A DNA stretch of 64,000 nt from Calditrichia bacterium (GCA_026983775.1 JALSTK010000028.1:19727-83726), one strand, 5' to 3'; counted from the first letter of the stretch, positions 8,501-17,655 are shown. Notes: generated from the letters alone by a model not told the origin. Numbers and translations: made by a program.

Positions 8501-9877
8501 TGTGTCCGTTGCTCCGTTTAAATCCGCCACCTGAACCGTAACCGAATGGTCCCCGGAATCGGCATCCGTAGTAGCGGTTCCACTAATTAGGCCTGTTGAG
8601 GCATCTATACTCAGAAACTCCGGCCCATTGGTAAGAGAGTAGGTTAATTGCTCGCCAGCATCCGGATCGTCGGCTGTAACCTGGTACGTGTATTGCTGAT
8701 CTTCGGTCGCTTCGGTCACCGGAACAGAGGTAATCTGCGGAGCCGTATTCAGATATTCATAGGGCCCCATATCGGTGGTAACGGTTCCATCCCGGTCTCC
8801 GTCAAAGGGCCGATCGTTTTCGTCGAAATCTTTAGCCGGGGCGTTTGTATTATCTCCCGTATCCACAATCGGCGAAGTAGCCTGGACGTGAAAATCCCCG
8901 TTGGCCGCATCGTTAAACTGGGGATCGGCATCGATATTCCCTTCTCCCGTATAAGCGCCCTGAATATCGGAATAGGTAATACCCGGTGCACCGGAAACCT
9001 GATTTTCCGTATCAGCCGAATTATCATAGATAATGGCGTTTTTAATGGAAGCCAGCGAAGAGGCACCGAAGGATTTGACTCCCCCGCCCGAACCGTTGGA
9101 ACTGATATTCTTATAGATCATATCATTGGTCATGACCACATTCGTATTAGCAAAGAAGGCCACACCTGCACCGCCCTGACCGTCCGCATGATTGCTTATG
9201 ATTATGTTATTATCAAAGACCGGACTGGCCATCCGGGACAGCGACAAGCCTTTAATACCCACTCCGCCGCCGTACTGGCCTGCCGAATTATTACGAATCA
9301 TATTGGCTTCGAGAACCGGACTACCTTCAATAAATACCCCGCCGCCGCCTTCAAAAGCGTTGTTATTTTGAATGGTACAATGTCTGATTTGGGTTGTGCT
9401 GTAAATGTTAGGGCCGCAATAAATACCACCGCCGGTTTTACTGTCATAGGGCGCACCGGGACTGGTATTATCGGCATCGCCATGTTCGATACGACAATAT
9501 TGTAAAATATTGGCAGCGGATGAATCGGATTCCAGTTTAATTCCGCCCCATTCCGTTGCACTTCCCGATGCATCATCCAGAGTAAAGATAATTGAATCCG
9601 TAACCGTACCGCTGGCAATGAGAGACCCTTTGACCAGGAACATGATGTCATCATGAAACTTAACCGTGACGCCGGGTTCAATCGTTAAGGTAGACAAAGA
9701 ATCAATCATCAGAGTATCATTTGTGACATCGACAATATAGATACCGTCGCCGCTGCTGTTATTCTTTGTCCAGGTAACATTCCCGGAAATGTTTGAAGAC
9801 GTCCAGACATCCGCGTGCAACACTGCGAAAAGGATAAATAAAAATATAAGCTGGATGGGTAAAAATCGGTGTTTCAT
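5561..9877 (-). CDS. Large secreted beta-helix / Ig-like repeat protein with T9SS sorting domain
   Basis: 1438 residues from the ATG at 9877, preceded by CGGAGG; this start exposes a clean signal peptide (MKHRFLPIQLIFLF...LHA). An open frame extends 35 codons further upstream but lacks these features. Order: parallel beta-helix (about 30-380, with GGGVFIEGSPVLEANM- and FDNNIIISNHA-like rungs); one putative Ig domain with EDQQYTYQVTADDPDAGE; then cadherin/Ig-like repeats, each starting NDAPVVSxIPDQTIxEGQ and containing NWxGSETITFTATDPGGLS. There are six close copies, one VCBS-like copy (NDTDIDGDQL) and two diverged copies. The C-terminus is a canonical T9SS domain (NYPNPFNPVTNIRYGLP, VYFYRIEAKNFVKVRKM). 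Probably a cell-surface adhesin or matrix protein; ligand unknown. Confidence 0.88.
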   Translation of the reverse strand: MKHRFLPIQLIFLFILFAVLHADVWTSSNISGNVTWTKNNSSGDGIYIVDVTNDTLMIDSLSTLTIEPGVTVKFHDDIMFLVKGSLIASGTVTDSIIFTLDDASGSATEWGGIKLESDSSAANILQYCRIEHGDADNTSPGAPYDSKTGGGIYCGPNIYSTTQIRHCTIQNNNAFEGGGGVFIEGSPVLEANMIRNNSAGQYGGGVGIKGLSLSRMASPVFDNNIIISNHADGQGGAGVAFFANTNVVMTNDMIYKNISSNGSGGGVKSFGASSLASIKNAIIYDNSADTENQVSGAPGITYSDIQGAYTGEGNIDADPQFNDAANGDFHVQATSPIVDTGDNTNAPAKDFDENDRPFDGDRDGTVTTDMGPYEYLNTAPQITSVPVTEATEDQQYTYQVTADDPDAGEQLTYSLTNGPEFLSIDASTGLISGTATTDADSGDHSVTVQVADLNGATDTQTYTLHVTAVNDAPVVSGIPDQTIDEGQTFTTINLDDYVTDEESSPSEMTWSYSGNLQLSVSIDANHVATITIPDSNWYGSENITFTATDPGGLSGSDQATFTVNNVNDAPVVSDIPDQTIDEGQTFTTINLDDYVEDIDNVKSDLTWTYSGNTDLSVSIDENRVATIIIPDTNWYGSETITFTATDPGGLSDSDPARFTVNAVNDAPVVSDIPDQTIDEGQSFVSIQLDNYVDDVDNADSEMDWTYSGNHDLEVTISADRVATIAIPNTDWFGAETITFTATDPGGLSDSDPAVFTVHNVNDAPVAVNDSSVTDEDVAVTIHVLNNDTDIDGDQLVVESTGDPQHGTATISQDSLVIYTPQSDWSGNDQFDYTVSDGHGGSATATVFVTVNAVNDAPVVSDIPDQSITEGQSFTTISLDDYVNDVDNPDNTLEWNYAGNTDLTVSIDANRVATITPPDSNWNGSETITFTATDPGGLSASDTAKFTVNGINDAPVVSDIPDQTIAEGQSFSTIALDNFVSDEDNADSEIGWTISGNKELIVTIDSLTRVATVSAPDSNWNGSETLLFKATDPAGASDSDRVVFTVTPVNDAPVLAAIADQTIQEGQSFATLHLDELVSDVDDVDSTLIWEVTGNTELTVTIDSNRVLTVTVPGPEWNGSERLLFKVSDPAGLFDTTTVVYTVTPVNDPPHFTESLPNLTFNEDDSLLFEIAGWYPYAEDQDNADSTLTFTVSGGKYVQHVLKHAAYKFSASENWFGSDTLELIVSDGFLADTASFVVTVNSVNDPPMIVGLPETIRFRSDSSAILMMKEYARDVDSPDSLLSWSFSVSNDSLVYTYDAETGQLKLTAAGFSGEVQLTCILTDDSSAQVSDTIQVQVDPVTALEDMLSGGIPEQYELNQNYPNPFNPVTNIRYGLPQAGKVRISVYNILGKKVATLVDTFKPAGYHTIRFDASRYSSGVYFYRIEAKNFVKVRKMILMK

Positions 9878-10006
9878 AACATACCTCCGTGTTATAGTTA
9901 TTTCTGCTAAATAACACTTGATGTTCGATAGAAATTGTGTTTTATTTAACAAAATTAATTTTTTTGACCGATTTTTACACACATTCAGAACAAAGCGGAG
10001 CCAAAT

Positions 10007-10885
10007 CTACCAATTAATCTGAAATCCTTTTACGGATGTATCAATTTTTTTAGACTGAACATTAAAGGTAAAGAGACGTTCCGGATGGGTCAGGCGTACC
10101 ACCATAACCTCTTTAATCCGATCAATGGGAACCACCGCATCTCCATATCCGTTTGTTCCCCGTTGACTGGACCAGTATACTACATTTTTCGTGCCCTGTT
10201 CATCTATATACCAACCCAGAAAGACGACCGAATGGCCCACACCCGATTTCCAGGATATATTCATAAAATCACCCGGCCTGGCCCGAATCGGTTCAATCGC
10301 TTCGCCCATACCGGAATACTGCACCAATGCAAAATGATCACCGAAACCGTCCGCATTCCATTCGCCCCAGAACTTTACATGATCTTCCCGTCGTCCGCCA
10401 TTAACTTCCTGCATACGTAAGGCTTCATAATGTAACGAATCGAGTTTGGGATGATTTTTTTCCGCTTTAAAGAGCAGGTCCAGTCCTTCTATAAAAGCTC
10501 CGTAACTTGAGCCGCTGCAATAGCTGGTGGTGCGGGGAGGTGAAAGAAGAGGACGGCCAAGTAGTTTTAAAGTATAGCCGATAGGAGATTCGGTCGGCAC
10601 CGAATCTTTCCCGATAAAATATCCTCCTCCATCGGGTGCGGTTGACTGAACACGGTCCACGCCCTGAAGAATAAATAGATTATAACCGTTTACATATTTG
10701 CAGAAAATCTTGAAATGTCTCGTATGATAGACCCCTGCCGAAAGATCCGTTTTTTTCAGAATCAGGCGTGTCCCGTCATCCGATGTCGGGTGCAGCCATG
10801 CACCGGCTTGATTTTTCTTTGAACAGGAAAAGAGCAATAAGGTTAAAACAACAATAGCCAGTAAAAGATTCATCTTTTTCATCAT
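10007..10885 (-). CDS. Lipoprotein with papain-like (NlpC/P60-type) fold, putative peptidase/amidase
   Basis: 292 residues with a signal peptide ending in the lipobox LLFSC (Cys21). TTSYCSGSSYGAF puts a candidate nucleophile at Cys123 at the start of a helix, and GVGHSVVFLGW puts a His at 218 on a beta-strand, the Cys/His layout of NlpC/P60 and related papain-like hydrolases. The segment RPGDFMNISWKSGVGHS resembles the PGDxxxxxxxxxGHV motif of these enzymes. It probably acts on peptidoglycan or another amide at the envelope; the substrate is inferred. It lies immediately downstream (16 bp) of the M48 gene, in a co-oriented group of envelope hydrolases. Confidence 0.6.
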   Translation of the reverse strand: MMKKMNLLLAIVVLTLLLFSCSKKNQAGAWLHPTSDDGTRLILKKTDLSAGVYHTRHFKIFCKYVNGYNLFILQGVDRVQSTAPDGGGYFIGKDSVPTESPIGYTLKLLGRPLLSPPRTTSYCSGSSYGAFIEGLDLLFKAEKNHPKLDSLHYEALRMQEVNGGRREDHVKFWGEWNADGFGDHFALVQYSGMGEAIEPIRARPGDFMNISWKSGVGHSVVFLGWYIDEQGTKNVVYWSSQRGTNGYGDAVVPIDRIKEVMVVRLTHPERLFTFNVQSKKIDTSVKGFQINW

Positions 10886-10901
10886 TAGGCCCTAACTTAG
10901 T

Positions 10902-11702
10902 TCATGATTTTTTATAATAGCGCATGGCTTCGGGTAAAAGTTTTTTTATCTGATTGATCCGGGTGGCATCGGAAGGGTGGGTACTCAGAATTTCGGGTGG
11001 CGATTGCCCGGCTTTCATGGCTGCCATTCGTTGCCAGAAATTTACGGCCACGTGGGGATCATAACCGGCCATAGCCATAAATATCAATCCCAGATGATCC
11101 GCTTCCGATTCATGCAAACGGCTGTAGGGCAACAACACACCCAACTGGGCTCCCGCTCCGTACGCGGTCATAAAAAGGGCCTGGGTTTGCCGGGGCTTCT
11201 TTTCCAGGGCTTTGCTCAGAGCCATGCCGCCTAATTGAACCATCAGGCCCTGGCTCATCCGTTCGCTACCGTGACCGGCAACGGCATGGGCTATCTCATG
11301 ACCCAATACAACAGCCAGCCCGGCATCATTTTTAGTAAGGGGCAAAATTCCCGTATAAACCACAACCTTTCCTCCGGGCATACACCAGGCATTGACCGCC
11401 TTATCTTCCACTAAATTAAATTCCCATTGATAGCCATCTAAGCGATTCTGCATATGATGTTCGCTAAAATATTGCTCCACTGCCCTCTGAATCCGCTTGC
11501 CCACCCGCTGAACCATCCTGGCCTGCGTCGTGCCTTTGATAACTTTGTGCGATTTCAGGAACTCGTCATAATTGGCAAAACTCATAGACATGATCTGACC
11601 GGCAGGAATCAGATTGAGCTGCCTCCGACCGGTAAGGGGAACGGTACTGCAACTTAATAGAAACAACAATAGCGGCCATATAAATATTTTCTTGTGAAAC
11701 AT
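10902..11702 (-). CDS. M48 family metalloprotease, lipoprotein
   Basis: 266 residues. The lipobox is LLSC (Cys18) followed by STVPLTGRRQLNLIP, the typical start of BepA/LoiP-type periplasmic M48 proteases. The zinc motif is H135-E-I-A-H139 within VVLGHEIAHAVAGHGSERM; the third ligand is probably the Glu in the later LHESEADHLGL segment. There is no TPR extension, so it is closer in length to LoiP/YcaL than to BepA. These proteases degrade misassembled outer-membrane proteins. It sits 19 bp downstream of an M1 peptidase gene and just upstream of the NlpC/P60-like gene, so co-transcription is likely. Confidence 0.9.
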   Translation of the reverse strand: MFHKKIFIWPLLLFLLSCSTVPLTGRRQLNLIPAGQIMSMSFANYDEFLKSHKVIKGTTQARMVQRVGKRIQRAVEQYFSEHHMQNRLDGYQWEFNLVEDKAVNAWCMPGGKVVVYTGILPLTKNDAGLAVVLGHEIAHAVAGHGSERMSQGLMVQLGGMALSKALEKKPRQTQALFMTAYGAGAQLGVLLPYSRLHESEADHLGLIFMAMAGYDPHVAVNFWQRMAAMKAGQSPPEILSTHPSDATRINQIKKLLPEAMRYYKKS

Positions 11703-11721
11703 GGCTTCCCTTTCTACTTAT

Positions 11722-13620
11722 TTATTGATTTATTTTAAAAATATTATTTTCCGTATTGACATCCGGAATATGAGGACTGCTCAGCTTAACCGACTTAACT
11801 TTCTTTTTTGTGGATACCGTTAACATTATACCCGCCTGTCCCGAGCTCCAGCCGTCCAAATTACGGTCTATGGTCTGTTCACTGCCGTCGGAATAGATCA
11901 GTATCAAATGAACGGGAATCGGTAGTTCACCTACTTTCTTGATAAGAATAATTACTTTATTCTTTTTTTGTATGACATCTTCAATGCCTAAATCAGGATA
12001 ACCGAAATCAAAAAACCACGGCTTCCAGAACCAGTCCAGATTCCTCCCGCTCACTTCACTAAAGGTGTTAAAAAAGTCGAAAGGACCCGGATGTTTTCCA
12101 TGCCAACGATTGATATATTCTTTTAAGGCCTTTTTAAACAGTTTTTTCCCAAATAGATCTTGTAACATCAAATAAGCGGTTCCGGAACGATTGTACGCCT
12201 CATTTCTATAAGAGGGACGAAAAGAATTGGAACCGTAAACAATCGTCGGTACAATCATCGGCAGGTCCATTTCGCTTCCTGCAACGCTTTCGTAAGTGAT
12301 AATAGTGCGTTTAACGGGATCATATCCCGTAGATAGACGGCTTTGCAAATCATAGGGAATCACGGTAGCCCAGCCCTCATCCATCCAGGCGTATTTGCGT
12401 TCATTAATTCCCATAAAAAAAGGAAAATAGCTATGACAGATTTCATGGGAGGTGACATGAACGGTACCCGCCCAACGGGAGGAGGCCCCCTCGTTGACCA
12501 TCATCGGATATTCCATACCTCCCTTGCCGTCGAAAACGGTGAGCCGGGGGAAGGGAAAAGGAACGCCCGGTAATTCTTTCGAATAATAGTCGATACTCTC
12601 TTTGGCAATCTGGGCAACATTATGGAAGTTTTTATCTGCAGATTTGTAGACTGCAGAAATCACCACCCGGTTCCGACCGGCCGAATCTACTACGGTGCCG
12701 GTCATATCCCATAGATAGTGATTGCTGGTGGCAAAAGCGACATCGGGCACCTGTTCCGCTTTAAAATGCCAAACCAGGGGCCCGGGGGCCGTGAGACGGT
12801 CCGACTTTGTATAATCCTTTTCAGATATGATATGCTCGATCTCATCGCTCTGCAAGCCCTGTTTATACCGCTTAGCAATTTTTTCTGCCAAAACCGCGTC
12901 GGCATTCTGCAAGATACCGGTCGACCAGACCATGAAACCCTGTGGTACGGTAATCTTGACATCATAATTATTGAAGTCATTATAAAATTCCTGAACGCCG
13001 CTATAATTGTAACCGTCCCAACCGTCGATATCATCGTACACCGCAACCTGAGGATACCAGTAACCGACAAAGATAGAAGTGGAATCATAAGCCCCGTTAC
13101 GAATGTTGGATTTACGACTGATTATGTATTGCCAGGCTACTTCTCCGCTAATATGACTTCCGGGGCTTAAGGGATCCCGTAACTTGATAAACATATTTGT
13201 ACCCGTACGTTCCACTCTTGATTTTTCCCCTTCCATCGAATAATCCTGCCCGCCGATTTTTAATTGATCGATGTCTACTCCCTCATGTAAATCGGAAGGG
13301 TCTATGGGCCAGTCACGCGCATTGCCCAGTTTTCGGTTATCCTGATAAATCCGCAAAACCAGATGCCGTAATGTATCGGGACTATTATTGAAATAGGTGA
13401 AGATTTCGTGCCCCTTGAGTAATCTTGTACGAGGATTCAGATCGACCTGAATCGTATAATCGGTATGATTAATCCAATAATCGGGCCCGGGACGTCCGTC
13501 TTCGGAGCGGGTACCGTGTTTTATAGCCTGCTGAATATTCAAAGGAACAAAAAGCGTATTCTTGCTGAAAAGCATCCGGGAACAGAGCAATAAAACCATT
13601 AAAATAAAAGTGGTTCGCAT
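11722..13620 (-). CDS. Secreted M1 family metallopeptidase
   Basis: 632 residues with an N-terminal signal peptide. The gluzincin motif is H392-E-I-C-H396 followed by KYAWMDEGWATVIP, whose Glu supplies the third zinc ligand; the exopeptidase-type GGMEYPMMV motif lies about 20 residues upstream. The N-terminal third is the M1 beta-saddle domain (INHTDYTIQVDLNPRTRLLKGHE). There is no T9SS sorting domain, unlike the second M1 peptidase at 44423-46471, so this copy is probably periplasmic. It is the first gene of a minus-strand group with the M48 and NlpC/P60-like lipoproteins. Confidence 0.88.
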   Translation of the reverse strand: MRTTFILMVLLLCSRMLFSKNTLFVPLNIQQAIKHGTRSEDGRPGPDYWINHTDYTIQVDLNPRTRLLKGHEIFTYFNNSPDTLRHLVLRIYQDNRKLGNARDWPIDPSDLHEGVDIDQLKIGGQDYSMEGEKSRVERTGTNMFIKLRDPLSPGSHISGEVAWQYIISRKSNIRNGAYDSTSIFVGYWYPQVAVYDDIDGWDGYNYSGVQEFYNDFNNYDVKITVPQGFMVWSTGILQNADAVLAEKIAKRYKQGLQSDEIEHIISEKDYTKSDRLTAPGPLVWHFKAEQVPDVAFATSNHYLWDMTGTVVDSAGRNRVVISAVYKSADKNFHNVAQIAKESIDYYSKELPGVPFPFPRLTVFDGKGGMEYPMMVNEGASSRWAGTVHVTSHEICHSYFPFFMGINERKYAWMDEGWATVIPYDLQSRLSTGYDPVKRTIITYESVAGSEMDLPMIVPTIVYGSNSFRPSYRNEAYNRSGTAYLMLQDLFGKKLFKKALKEYINRWHGKHPGPFDFFNTFSEVSGRNLDWFWKPWFFDFGYPDLGIEDVIQKKNKVIILIKKVGELPIPVHLILIYSDGSEQTIDRNLDGWSSGQAGIMLTVSTKKKVKSVKLSSPHIPDVNTENNIFKINQ

Positions 13621-13814
13621 CCTGTTTATCCTTGTGTTATTTTTTCCATTTCGTTGAAAATACTAATTTTTTGAAAGAAAATCTATCCCGGAACCATTTA
13701 CAACCATTTTTCGGTCAAAACAAGCCATCAACTTTTTTTCCATATCTTGCTTCATTTGTATATGATTTGTAAACTGATTTCTATTTAAACAGACAATATA
13801 CACAGGAATGCATC

Positions 13815-15122
13815 ATGGAAAACAATCAGGTTTCATTTTTTCATCCCTCGACTAAGTTGTATCGTTTTACAATTTTGTTTTTCGTCTCCACCTTAACCTT
13901 TGGTAGCTATTTTGCCTATGATTCCATTGGTGCGATCGCTCCCATGCTCTTAAAGGCTTTGGAAATCGACCGCAGTGCAATCGGTAGTATGTACACCGTT
14001 TATTCCGTTGCCGCCATCCTCTCTGTTTTATTGGGAGGCATACTGATCGATAAAATCGGCACGCGTCGATCTTCCCTGATTTTTGCCGGTTTGGTAGCTC
14101 TCGGTGCCGCTATCGTTGCTATCGCGCCCAATATTACTATTCTTTACTCCGGCCGGTTTATCTTCGGTGCCGGATCGGAAGCTCTGGTGGTGGCTCAAAG
14201 CGCTATTCTGGCCCGCTGGTTCAAAGGGAAAGAACTGGCTCTTTCCTTTGGTATCGCCCTGACCATTAGTCGACTGGGGACTCTCTTTTCCTTCAACACC
14301 GAAGCACTGATTGCTCAACACTTCGGTGATTACCGATCTGCGCTTTGGGCAGCCGTACTTTTTTGTCTTGTTTCTTTCGGAGCGGTAATTGTCTATGTCA
14401 TCATGGATAAACGCGGTGAACGGATTTTAGCCTTAAAGGATGAAAGCTCCGAAGAAAAAATTGTTTTCCGCGATATTAAAAAGTTTAATCGCTCTTTCTG
14501 GTATGTGGCCATCCTTTGCGTAACTTTTTATTCTTCCATCTTCCCTTTTACCGCTTTATCCACCGACTTTTTTCATGACAAGTGGCACATTCCGCTGACC
14601 GTTGGTGAACAGGGCGGATTTTTAGGCCAGGTGTTTTATAATATCATTCATCTCTTCTCAACAGCCGGCGGAACCACGACCATCATTATCGCTGCTTCCA
14701 TGTTCCTGGCTCCGTTTGCCGGACAATTAGTCGACAAGATCGGTAAACGGGCTACGTTGATGATCGGCGGATCCCTGTTACTCATCCCCAGCTTCTTAAT
14801 CATGGCTTTTACCATGATTCCACCCCGCTATCCCATGCTATTGTTGGGCGCCGCCTTCGTCCTGGTTCCGGCGGCTATGTGGCCCTCTGTCCCCCTTATT
14901 GTTGAGAAGAAATATGTGGGCACGGCCTTCGGCTTAATTACCTTTATTCAGAATATCGGTCTGGCACTATTCCCTTATCTCAACGGGATGTTACGTGATA
15001 CGACTCATACCTATACGGCCAGCATGCTTATGTTTGCAAGTCTTGGTGTCTTCGGTCTCGTCTTTGCCATTCTGCTTAAACGGGCTGACCGAAATATTAA
15101 TCATGCTTTAGAGCGACCCTGA
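13815..15122 (+). CDS. Major facilitator superfamily transporter
   Basis: 435 residues with about 12 hydrophobic segments. The loop after the second membrane helix reads GGILIDKIGTRRSS, the MFS signature (GxLxDRxGRR), and an equivalent GQLVDKIGKRATL follows in the second half after a cytoplasmic loop of charged residues (near 200-225). The substrate cannot be read from the sequence. The ATG is preceded by AGGAA. The next gene, a YfcE-like phosphodiesterase, starts one base after the stop codon, so the pair is an operon. Confidence 0.88.
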   Translation: MENNQVSFFHPSTKLYRFTILFFVSTLTFGSYFAYDSIGAIAPMLLKALEIDRSAIGSMYTVYSVAAILSVLLGGILIDKIGTRRSSLIFAGLVALGAAIVAIAPNITILYSGRFIFGAGSEALVVAQSAILARWFKGKELALSFGIALTISRLGTLFSFNTEALIAQHFGDYRSALWAAVLFCLVSFGAVIVYVIMDKRGERILALKDESSEEKIVFRDIKKFNRSFWYVAILCVTFYSSIFPFTALSTDFFHDKWHIPLTVGEQGGFLGQVFYNIIHLFSTAGGTTTIIIAASMFLAPFAGQLVDKIGKRATLMIGGSLLLIPSFLIMAFTMIPPRYPMLLLGAAFVLVPAAMWPSVPLIVEKKYVGTAFGLITFIQNIGLALFPYLNGMLRDTTHTYTASMLMFASLGVFGLVFAILLKRADRNINHALERP

Positions 15123-15123
15123 A

Positions 15124-15591
15124 ATGAAAATCGGCTTGATTTCGGATACGCACGGCCGGCTACCCTCACAAGTTTACAACATCTTCAAAGGAGTCGGTTT
15201 AATTCTTCATGCCGGGGACATCGGTTCCGAAGAGGTATTAATCGAATTACGAACTATGGCTCCCGTGCACGCCGTATATGGTAATGTGGATGCGTTCTCT
15301 CTGGCTAACAAACTTCAGCGCATCGAATGTCTGCAGGCGGAATCATTCTTGATCTGCCTCACCCATATCGTCACCAGCCCAAAAGCTATGGAATATGAAT
15401 TATTCAAACAGGACCAGAGGCCGGACATTGTGGTATTTGGACATACCCACCAGGCAGAACAGTTTCTGTACCGCAATATCCTTTTTGTTAATCCGGGTAG
15501 CGCCTGCCTGCCCCGACATACTAAAAAGGCTTCCGTCGGCATACTGACCCTTTCCGAAAACAATGCCGGAGCCGAGTTTATCTATTTCTGA
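15124..15591 (+). CDS. YfcE/MJ0936-family metallophosphoesterase
   Basis: 155 residues with the full calcineurin-like motif set: GLISDTHG (DxH), LHAGDIG (GDxx), YGNVD (GNxD), LTHI (GH) and FGHTHQAEQF (GHTH), then the family-typical NPGSACLPRH. Enzymes of this family hydrolyse phosphodiesters in vitro with Mn or other divalent metals; the physiological substrate is unclear. It is a soluble cytoplasmic protein. It starts one nucleotide after the MFS stop (TGAAATG), so its translation is coupled to that gene. Confidence 0.9.
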   Translation: MKIGLISDTHGRLPSQVYNIFKGVGLILHAGDIGSEEVLIELRTMAPVHAVYGNVDAFSLANKLQRIECLQAESFLICLTHIVTSPKAMEYELFKQDQRPDIVVFGHTHQAEQFLYRNILFVNPGSACLPRHTKKASVGILTLSENNAGAEFIYF

Positions 15592-15726
15592 TTCGGACGA
15601 TTCATTTCAAAACTGCTCAATTAAAGTAGTTATCGTGGAAAATTGCTTGGAATCTTTTCTTATTTCTGCTATCTTTAGATAAACCGTTGCGAATCCATCT
15701 CTTAAAAAAAGTAACAGGAAACAGTC

Positions 15727-17526
15727 ATGTCTTATCCCTTCAGTAAGCACCTTTTTATTGTGGTTGTTGTGATGGTTTTCATTTCCTTTACCCGGAGTCG
15801 GGCCGAAGACTGGCGCACTTATTGTGAAAAGTCGAATTTCAAAAAGACTCCCCGTTATAAAGAAACCGTCGCCTATGCCCGGCGTTTGGCACAGGCCTCT
15901 CCCTGGGTATCCTACGCCACCTTTGGGAAAAGTCCCCAGGGCCGGGATTTACCTTTGTTGATCGTTAACCGTAACGGGCATTTCAATCCCGGCCGGGTAC
16001 GGGCTGATAAACAGATTGTTTTCTATATTCAGGCCGGCATTCATTCCGGTGAAATCGACGGCAAAGACGCCGGACTGATGCTCATCCGTGATCTGGTGAT
16101 CGACCATAAATATCCCCGTCTGCTCGACCGGGTAACCATCCTCTTTAATCCGATTTTTAATGTAGACGGACATGAACGCTTCGGTCCCTATAACCGAATC
16201 AATCAAAACGGTCCTGAAGAGATGGGCTGGCGGGTTACGGCTCAGAATTTAAACCTCAATCGCGATTATCTGAAAGCAGATGCCCCCGAAATGAAGCAAT
16301 TCTTGCGTTTATATAATACGTGGTTGCCCGAATTTTTTGCCGATTGCCATGTTACCGACGGAGCCGATTATCAATATGCGATCAGTTATATGATTGACAC
16401 CCAGGGCCTTATTCACCCCAACCTCGTTCGATGGACCCAGGACAAATACCTGCCTCCTTTGAAGGAGGCCATGAAAAAAAGCGGCTTTCCGCTCATCGAG
16501 TATGTTTCTTTACGAAAACGTCACGATGTTAAAAGTGGAATTGTGACCTGGACCGCCTCGCCCCGTTTTTCCAACGGCTTCACCCCTCTCTATAACCGGC
16601 CGGGTTTATTGATTGAAACCCATATGCTGAAAGATTATAAGACCCGTGTTGAGGCTACCTACCAGATATTAAAACATACCCTGGCGATTTTGAATCGAAA
16701 TGCCGATGAATTACGACGGGAAATCGAAAAAGCGGACGCCCTGACCGCTTCAGCGGAATTTCGCAAGGAGCCTTTTGCGCTTACCTATAAACAGGTACCC
16801 GACAGCGTTATGATCAACTTTGCCGGCTATGCCTATCAGGCTGTGCACAGTGACTTAACGGGCGGTATTTGGTACCGATATGATGAACAGAAACCGCAAA
16901 TATTCCATATCCCTTATTTTAACAAAATGGCACCTGATATTCGGGTACAACTGCCGGAAGCCTATATCATTCCGGCGGAGTGGCAAACGGTTATCGACCG
17001 CATAAAACTACACGGTATTTCTTTTAGACGTCTGGCCTTACCCGTTACCTTAACGGTCGATACTTATAAATTTGACCGGGTACGCTGGCAGAAAGCTCCT
17101 TACGAAGGAAGACAGATGGTCTCTTTCCGCGCCAACCCGATTCGTTTCACCCGGAAATTTCCCGCCGGTTCCATAGTGATTGGCATGAATCAGGCCCGGG
17201 CCAAAGTAATTGCCAATATTTTAGAACCCGAAGCGGAAGATAGTTTTGTGCACTGGGGTTTTTTTAATGCTATTTTCGAACAGAAAGAATATGTCGAATC
17301 GTATGTCATAGAAAATTTGGCACGTAAAATGTTAAAGAAGGACGTCAAACTGCGAAAAGAATTCCAATATAAGATGAAAACGGATTCCGCCTTTGCAGCC
17401 AACCCGGCTCGTATTCGAAACTGGTTTTATCAAAGATCACTTTACCGGGATCAAAGCAAAAACGTCTATCCTGTGGGTCGTATTTTGGAGCGAAACAGTT
17501 TATCAACCGTTATTTATAAAAATTAA
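15727..17526 (+). CDS. Secreted M14 family zinc carboxypeptidase
   Basis: 599 residues; signal peptide at 1-26, start supported by an AGGAAACAG site. The zinc ligands are visible as H106-SG-E109 (IHSGEIDGKDAG) and H208 (FFADCHVTDG); NPIFNVDGHERFG and NLNRDY are the conserved substrate-binding strands. A later acidic residue in LIETHMLKDY probably corresponds to the catalytic Glu. The C-terminal ~280 residues form a further domain without recognised motifs. It probably trims peptides outside the cytoplasm. There is no T9SS domain. Confidence 0.88.
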   Translation: MSYPFSKHLFIVVVVMVFISFTRSRAEDWRTYCEKSNFKKTPRYKETVAYARRLAQASPWVSYATFGKSPQGRDLPLLIVNRNGHFNPGRVRADKQIVFYIQAGIHSGEIDGKDAGLMLIRDLVIDHKYPRLLDRVTILFNPIFNVDGHERFGPYNRINQNGPEEMGWRVTAQNLNLNRDYLKADAPEMKQFLRLYNTWLPEFFADCHVTDGADYQYAISYMIDTQGLIHPNLVRWTQDKYLPPLKEAMKKSGFPLIEYVSLRKRHDVKSGIVTWTASPRFSNGFTPLYNRPGLLIETHMLKDYKTRVEATYQILKHTLAILNRNADELRREIEKADALTASAEFRKEPFALTYKQVPDSVMINFAGYAYQAVHSDLTGGIWYRYDEQKPQIFHIPYFNKMAPDIRVQLPEAYIIPAEWQTVIDRIKLHGISFRRLALPVTLTVDTYKFDRVRWQKAPYEGRQMVSFRANPIRFTRKFPAGSIVIGMNQARAKVIANILEPEAEDSFVHWGFFNAIFEQKEYVESYVIENLARKMLKKDVKLRKEFQYKMKTDSAFAANPARIRNWFYQRSLYRDQSKNVYPVGRILERNSLSTVIYKN

Positions 17527-17582
17527 CCAGAAACAGTTGGAATTTAAAAAATATGTGAACAGAATAAAAACCTGAGTTGGAA

Positions 17583-17655
17583 AATCACCACAAAGTTCAC
17601 TAAGAAAAAATAGATTAAAGGCTTTGTGTCCTTCGCGTCCTTTGTAATTCATTAT
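17583..17655. repeat. Dispersed CTTTGTGTCCTTCGCGTCC-type repeat
   Basis: Two facing arms: CACCACAAAGTTCACTAAG near 17587 and CTTTGTGTCCTTCGCGTCC near 17620 followed by TTTGTAATTC. The pairing is imperfect (CACAAAG against CTTTGTG). Sequences of this kind are scattered in intergenic regions of many unrelated bacterial genomes. It lies in the gap upstream of the DJ-1/PfpI gene; function unknown. Confidence 0.55.

Noticed and set aside
8648..9505. 285-codon plus-strand frame
   Set aside because: It lies antisense to the beta-helix part of the large T9SS gene, which has signal peptide, repeats and ribosome site.
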